DNA of 6,856 bases from Verrucomicrobiota bacterium (lineage in GTDB: Bacteria; Verrucomicrobiota; Verrucomicrobiia; Limisphaerales; JADLHS01), in NCBI GenBank assembly GCA_025360895.1, contig JANYBF010000126.1, forward strand, positions 1 to 6,856. Reading direction: 5' to 3'. Every line of letters begins with the position of its first letter. Position 1 is the first letter of the stretch. The notes under the pieces were generated by a model. That model made no database searches, had not been told where the DNA came from, and was given only the letters and a program-made list of their open reading frames with translations. A program made the position numbers and the translations under genes. Positions 3,666-6,856 of the stretch are shown here, piece after piece.

Positions 3666-6542
3666 ATGGACTACAAAGACACACTTAACCTGCCGCGCAC
3701 GGACTTCGCGATGAAGGCCGACCTCGTCACGCGCGAACCGCAGCGTCTGGAGAAATGGGAGCAGGGAAAGCTTTACGCCAAAATCCAGGCGGCCCACGCC
3801 GCCGCGCCCAAATTCGTCCTGCACGACGGCCCGCCCTTCGCCAATGGTGAGGTCCACATCGGCACGGCGCTGAATAAGATTCTCAAGGACATCGTCGTTA
3901 AATACAAAACGCTCCGGGGCTTCAGCGCGCCCTACATTCCGGGTTGGGACTGTCACGGACTGCCGATTGAGTTCAAGGTTTCTCAGGAAATGCGCAAGGC
4001 CGGTGACACGAGTGCCGACGCGGTGACGATTCGCAAAGCCTGCGACGCCTACGCCCGCAAATACATTGATCTTCAGCGGACGCAGTTCAAGCGCCTCGGC
4101 GTGCTGGGTGATTGGGACAATCCGTATCTCACGCTCAACAAGGAATACGAGGCGGACGAACTGCGCCTCTTCGCCGACATCGTCGCCCAAGGGTTTGCCT
4201 ATCGTGGGAAGAAGCCGGTGTACTGGAGCATCCCGTGCCGCACTGCGCTCGCCGAAGCCGAGGTGGAATACGCCGATCACGTCAGCCAGAGTGTGTTCGT
4301 GAAATTTCCGGTCCTCGGTCGGCCCGGCGTGAACATTGTCATCTGGACGACCACCCCGTGGACTTTGCCCGCCAATCTCGCGGTCGCTTACAACTCCAAG
4401 TTTAACTACTCGCTCGTGCAGCTGGGCGAGGAACAATTCATTGTCTCGGCGCTGCTGCTCTCCGCCGTCGCGCAGAAATGTGGCTGGGATTATCAAATCG
4501 TTCGCAGTCTCGACGGCGAGCATCTCAAGTCGCTCGAATACCAGCATCCGTTCTGCCATCGCACAGGCAAACTTTTCGCCGGCGACAACTTCATCACCAA
4601 CGACACCGGTACGGGCTTCGTCCACATCGCTCCGGGTCACGGCCTGGATGACTACAATCTCGGCCGCCAAAACAACCTGCCGATCTATTCACCGGTCAAC
4701 GACGACGGCGCGCTCGCTCATACCAGCGACTTGCCCATCGAGCAACAGATGCCCGCCGAGATGCTCGGAAAATCAATTCTCGAAAAGCACGGCAAGAGCG
4801 ATGCGAACGAAGCCGTGCTGCACGAGTTGCGCGTCCGCAAGGCGCTGTTGCATCAGGAAAATTATCATCACAGCTACCCGCATTGCTGGCGCAGCAAGAC
4901 GCCCGTGATCTTCCGCGCCATGGATCAGTGGTTCATCAAGATTGATCATCAGGTAGGGACGAGCTGCGGCTCGTCCCAGACTGAGGCCGCGCAGCAGCGC
5001 GGCCCTACCTTCCGCGAACAGGCGCTCGCCGAGATTGATCGCGTGAGTTGGATTCCCGACTGGGGCGTCAATCGTATCAAGGGCGCGGTGCAATCGCGGC
5101 CTGACTGGTGCATCAGCCGACAACGCACCTGGGGCGTGCCGATCCCCGCATTTTACGACGCCAAGGGCGAACCGATCCTCGACGCGCAAATCGTCCGCAA
5201 CGCCGCCGACCTGATCGAGCAGCACGGCTCGAACGTGTGGTTTGAGAAATCCGTGGGCGAACTTTGGTCACTGGTAAAACCGAAGGATTGGAAGGGCACG
5301 GACGCCGCCACCAAATCCAACGACACGTTGGATGTGTGGATTGATTCGGGCAGTTCTTCCCGTTCAGTGCTAATGCGACACACTGAACTGAACTCAAGAC
5401 TCAAGACTCAAGACTCAAGACTGCCTTGGCAGGCCGACATGTATCTCGAAGGCTCGGACCAGCATCGCGGCTGGTTCCAATCGTCGTTGCTGCTCTCGCT
5501 TGCGGGCAATGGTGCGGTCCCATACAAGACCGTATTGACACACGGCTTCATGGTGGACGCCGACCGCGAGAAGATTTCCAAGAGCAAACAAGGCGCTTAC
5601 GAAAAGCCCCAGACCGCCGAAGCCTACGTCAAAAAATACGGCGCGGATGTGGTGCGACTCTGGGTTGCCTCGCAGGATTTCCGCAGCGACATCGTCGTGA
5701 GCGAAGAGCGCATCAACAAGGTTGGCGAGACATATCGCGGCATCCGCAACGCGCTGCGATACCAGCTCTCGAACCTCTACGATTTCGATCCCATCAGGCA
5801 CACCGTCCCCGACGACCAACTCACCGGCCTCGACCGCTGGGTTCTCGGCGAGTTCTCAAAGTTGGAGGCGGAAGTGATCGCGGCCTACGAAAAGTACGAA
5901 TTCCACGTCGTCTATCAGAAGGTCAGCCAGTTCATCGCCGTCGAGCTTTCCTCGATCTACCACGACGTCATCAAAGACCGGCTTTACACCGACGCGGCAA
6001 ATTCGCAGCGCCGCCGCTCGACGCAGACCGCGCTGCATCGTCTCGTGACCGGCTTGTGCCAGATGCTTTCACCCATGCTGGTGTTCACCGCCGATGAGGC
6101 CTGGGAGTTTGTGCCCGGCAAAGCTGCCGAGTCCGTCCACGGCGCGGTGTGGAAACCAGTTGGCTTCACCGGCAAAGATTATGACCAGGAATCGTGGAAA
6201 AGCTTGTTCCTGCTGCGCGCGCTGGCCTTGCCCGAGTTGGAAAAGGCCCGGCAGGCAAAACAGATTGGCAAATCCCTGGAAGCAAAATTGACTCTGAATG
6301 GCACCGGCCCGCTGCTCCTGGACGCGAAGGTAAACCTCGATTCCCTGCGCGAACTATTGAACGTCTCGCAAGTCCAGCTTTCCGAAGAGGGCGGAGCGAC
6401 CGTCTTTGCCACCGTATCAAAAGCCGACGGCCAGAAATGCGAGCGCTGCTGGCATTGGGAAACGGATGTCGGCTTAAGAGCCGAGCATCCGACCCTTTGC
6501 GCGCGTTGCACCCGAGCCGTTCTCGAATTTCAAGCGCATTGA
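3666..6542 (+). CDS. ileS: Isoleucyl-tRNA synthetase
   Basis: Essential cytosolic class Ia enzyme that charges tRNA-Ile and hydrolyses mischarged Val-tRNA-Ile. It has 958 residues against 938 in E. coli. The N-terminus MDYKDTLNLPRTDF is the standard IleRS opening, which fixes the start. Motifs in order: the HIGH signature as HIGT (64-67); PGWDCHGLPIE (92-102); the editing domain with TTTPWTLPAN (228-237) and GHGLDDY (324-330); WCISRQRTWG (481-490); DVWIDSGS (556-563); LEGSDQHRGWF (594-604); the KMSKS loop as KISKS (636-640); an anticodon-binding helical domain from about 680; and a C-terminal zinc finger with C925, C928, C945 and C948. The zinc finger and overall layout are those of the common bacterial form rather than the eukaryote-like, mupirocin-resistant form. 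Two stretches have no counterpart in E. coli IleRS: residues 429-448, encoded by a palindromic element, and about 576-585, encoded by a 7-base tandem repeat. No frameshift or stop is seen. It is transcribed alone from the promoter at 3617-3645. Confidence 0.98.
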   Translation: MDYKDTLNLPRTDFAMKADLVTREPQRLEKWEQGKLYAKIQAAHAAAPKFVLHDGPPFANGEVHIGTALNKILKDIVVKYKTLRGFSAPYIPGWDCHGLPIEFKVSQEMRKAGDTSADAVTIRKACDAYARKYIDLQRTQFKRLGVLGDWDNPYLTLNKEYEADELRLFADIVAQGFAYRGKKPVYWSIPCRTALAEAEVEYADHVSQSVFVKFPVLGRPGVNIVIWTTTPWTLPANLAVAYNSKFNYSLVQLGEEQFIVSALLLSAVAQKCGWDYQIVRSLDGEHLKSLEYQHPFCHRTGKLFAGDNFITNDTGTGFVHIAPGHGLDDYNLGRQNNLPIYSPVNDDGALAHTSDLPIEQQMPAEMLGKSILEKHGKSDANEAVLHELRVRKALLHQENYHHSYPHCWRSKTPVIFRAMDQWFIKIDHQVGTSCGSSQTEAAQQRGPTFREQALAEIDRVSWIPDWGVNRIKGAVQSRPDWCISRQRTWGVPIPAFYDAKGEPILDAQIVRNAADLIEQHGSNVWFEKSVGELWSLVKPKDWKGTDAATKSNDTLDVWIDSGSSSRSVLMRHTELNSRLKTQDSRLPWQADMYLEGSDQHRGWFQSSLLLSLAGNGAVPYKTVLTHGFMVDADREKISKSKQGAYEKPQTAEAYVKKYGADVVRLWVASQDFRSDIVVSEERINKVGETYRGIRNALRYQLSNLYDFDPIRHTVPDDQLTGLDRWVLGEFSKLEAEVIAAYEKYEFHVVYQKVSQFIAVELSSIYHDVIKDRLYTDAANSQRRRSTQTALHRLVTGLCQMLSPMLVFTADEAWEFVPGKAAESVHGAVWKPVGFTGKDYDQESWKSLFLLRALALPELEKARQAKQIGKSLEAKLTLNGTGPLLLDAKVNLDSLRELLNVSQVQLSEEGGATVFATVSKADGQKCERCWHWETDVGLRAEHPTLCARCTRAVLEFQAH
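4952..5009. repeat. REP/MITE-like double-hairpin palindromic element inside ileS, read in frame
   Basis: A 58-base unit bounded by the inverted repeat GGTAGGG (4952-4958) and CCCTACC (5003-5009). Inside are two perfect hairpins: GGGACGAGC (4956-4964) with GCTCGTCCC (4969-4977), loop TGCG; and GGCCGCGC (4985-4992) with GCGCGGCC (4997-5004), loop AGCA. The stems share bases with the terminal repeat, so linear terminal pairing and the hairpins compete. It encodes about residues 429-448 of IleRS, starting QVGTSCGSS, between QWFIKIDH and FREQALAEI. In E. coli IleRS the same two blocks are separated by only two or three residues. No transposase is present, so any mobility would be in trans. Confidence 0.8.
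5362..5388. repeat. 8-base inverted repeat in ileS beside the tandem repeat
   Basis: GTTCAGTG (5362-5369) and CACTGAAC (5381-5388) are perfect complements separated by 11 bases. The right arm continues directly into a pair of ACTGA units (5382-5391) and then the 7-base tandem repeat. It lies in a stretch of IleRS (about residues 566-575) with little family conservation. Confidence 0.6.
5392..5422. repeat. Tandem repeat of ACTCAAG, about 4.4 copies, inside ileS
   Basis: Four perfect head-to-tail copies of ACTCAAG (5392-5398, 5399-5405, 5406-5412, 5413-5419) are followed by a partial ACT (5420-5422). Because 7 is not a multiple of 3, the copies are read in changing frames, giving NSRLKTQDSRL at 576-586. 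This lies between DVWIDSGS and the conserved DMYLEGSDQHRGW. The matching E. coli linker is about ten residues shorter. Confidence 0.9.
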
Positions 6543-6592
6543 TCAGTTGGTAGCGACCTGCATCTTGCGCACGGCCTCCTAACATCAGGCGG

Positions 6593-6856
6593 CTAAGGGT
6601 GGTGGAGTTGTTTATGCCGGAAGCAATCCAGGGTGTGATCGTTCACCATGCCCACGGCCTGCATGAGGGCATAGCAAATCGTGGAGCCAACGAACTTGAA
6701 GCCGTGCTTCAACAAATCCTTGCTCATGGCGTCGGACTCCGGCGTGCGCGCTGGGATTTCCGCCATCGCGCGGCGGGCATTCTGAATCGGCTCCCCGCCC
6801 ACAAAAGACCAAAGATAGGCGTCGAAGCAGCCAAACTCCCGCTGCACGGCGAGGAA
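6593..6856 (-). CDS. tag: DNA-3-methyladenine glycosylase I, C-terminal part (cut by window edge)
   Basis: The minus strand is open from the right edge to a TAG at 6593-6595, giving the last 87 residues. The sequence starts FLAVQREFGCFDAYLWSFV, which is internal to the family, so the GTG at 6847 is not a real start and the gene continues outside the window. Tag cuts 3-methyladenine from alkylated DNA in base-excision repair. Visible hallmarks are the LWSFV block, the helix-hairpin-helix region SDAMSKDLLKHGFKFVGSTI, the following CYALMQAVGMVNDH, and the histidine and cysteine of NDHTLDC that serve as two of the four ligands of the Tag zinc site. The other two zinc ligands and the catalytic glutamate lie outside the window. 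The gene ends convergently with ileS, the two stops being 50 bases apart. That gap holds only a weak imperfect hairpin. Confidence 0.92.
   Translation of the reverse strand, partial: FLAVQREFGCFDAYLWSFVGGEPIQNARRAMAEIPARTPESDAMSKDLLKHGFKFVGSTICYALMQAVGMVNDHTLDCFRHKQLHHP

Noticed and set aside
3639..4670. 343-codon open frame on the minus strand opposite ileS
   Set aside because: It overlaps the unmistakable 5' part of ileS and has no recognisable motif; antisense shadow.
5392..5422. CRISPR-like array
   Set aside because: The unit is 7 bases and directly tandem with no spacers; it is a simple-sequence repeat.
4950..5423. Frameshift or pseudogenisation of ileS by the two insertions
   Set aside because: The frame stays open through both and conserved motifs resume immediately after each, including the KISKS loop and zinc finger.
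5426..6097. 223-codon plus-strand frame within ileS
   Set aside because: Alternative frame of ileS with an Arg- and His-rich, low-complexity product; the ileS frame is continuous through it.
6574..6593. Terminator between convergent ileS and tag
   Set aside because: GCCTCCT and AGGCGGC form only a mismatched 7-base stem with a 6-base loop, and no T-run follows on either strand.
6845..6847. GTG as a start for an 84-residue small protein
   Set aside because: The reading frame continues upstream to the window edge with residues that fit the internal Tag sequence; the gene is truncated, not small.

Overview
The window looks like ordinary chromosomal DNA from a moderately GC-rich bacterium. The isoleucyl-tRNA synthetase (IleRS), the small degenerate PilZ-type protein and a compact inverted-repeat element of the GGTAGGG...CCCTACC type together suggest the Verrucomicrobiota, most likely a Pedosphaera/Limisphaerales-like lineage. 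That placement is an inference from sequence style, not from a database search. None of the visible translation starts has a clear Shine-Dalgarno sequence.

Left half (1-3044): three genes on the minus strand, transcribed in the order beta-CASP metallo-beta-lactamase-fold (putative RNA-processing) hydrolase, M20 family metallopeptidase/deacylase, and a polysaccharide flippase-like membrane protein that runs off the left edge. The gaps are 100 and 30 bases, so the last two are probably co-transcribed. The three functions do not form an obvious pathway.

Middle (3045-3665): a 123-base divergent intergenic region leads to a small plus-strand gene for a PilZ-like protein lacking both c-di-GMP-binding motifs. 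A strong intrinsic terminator follows, then a 111-base leader holding a recognisable sigma-70-type promoter.

Right half (3666-6542): a full-length ileS of 958 codons with all catalytic, editing and zinc-binding motifs. It carries two insertions that do not look like normal IleRS sequence. The first is a 58-base, double-hairpin, REP/MITE-like palindromic element read in frame. The second is a run of about 4.4 copies of a 7-base tandem repeat, with an 8-base inverted repeat just upstream. Both lie in the catalytic half of an essential gene and keep its frame; they are the most noteworthy things here.

Right edge (6593-6856): the C-terminal part of a minus-strand DNA-3-methyladenine glycosylase I (tag), convergent with ileS and cut by the window end. 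I see no CRISPR array, rRNA, tRNA, transposase, phage gene or defence island.
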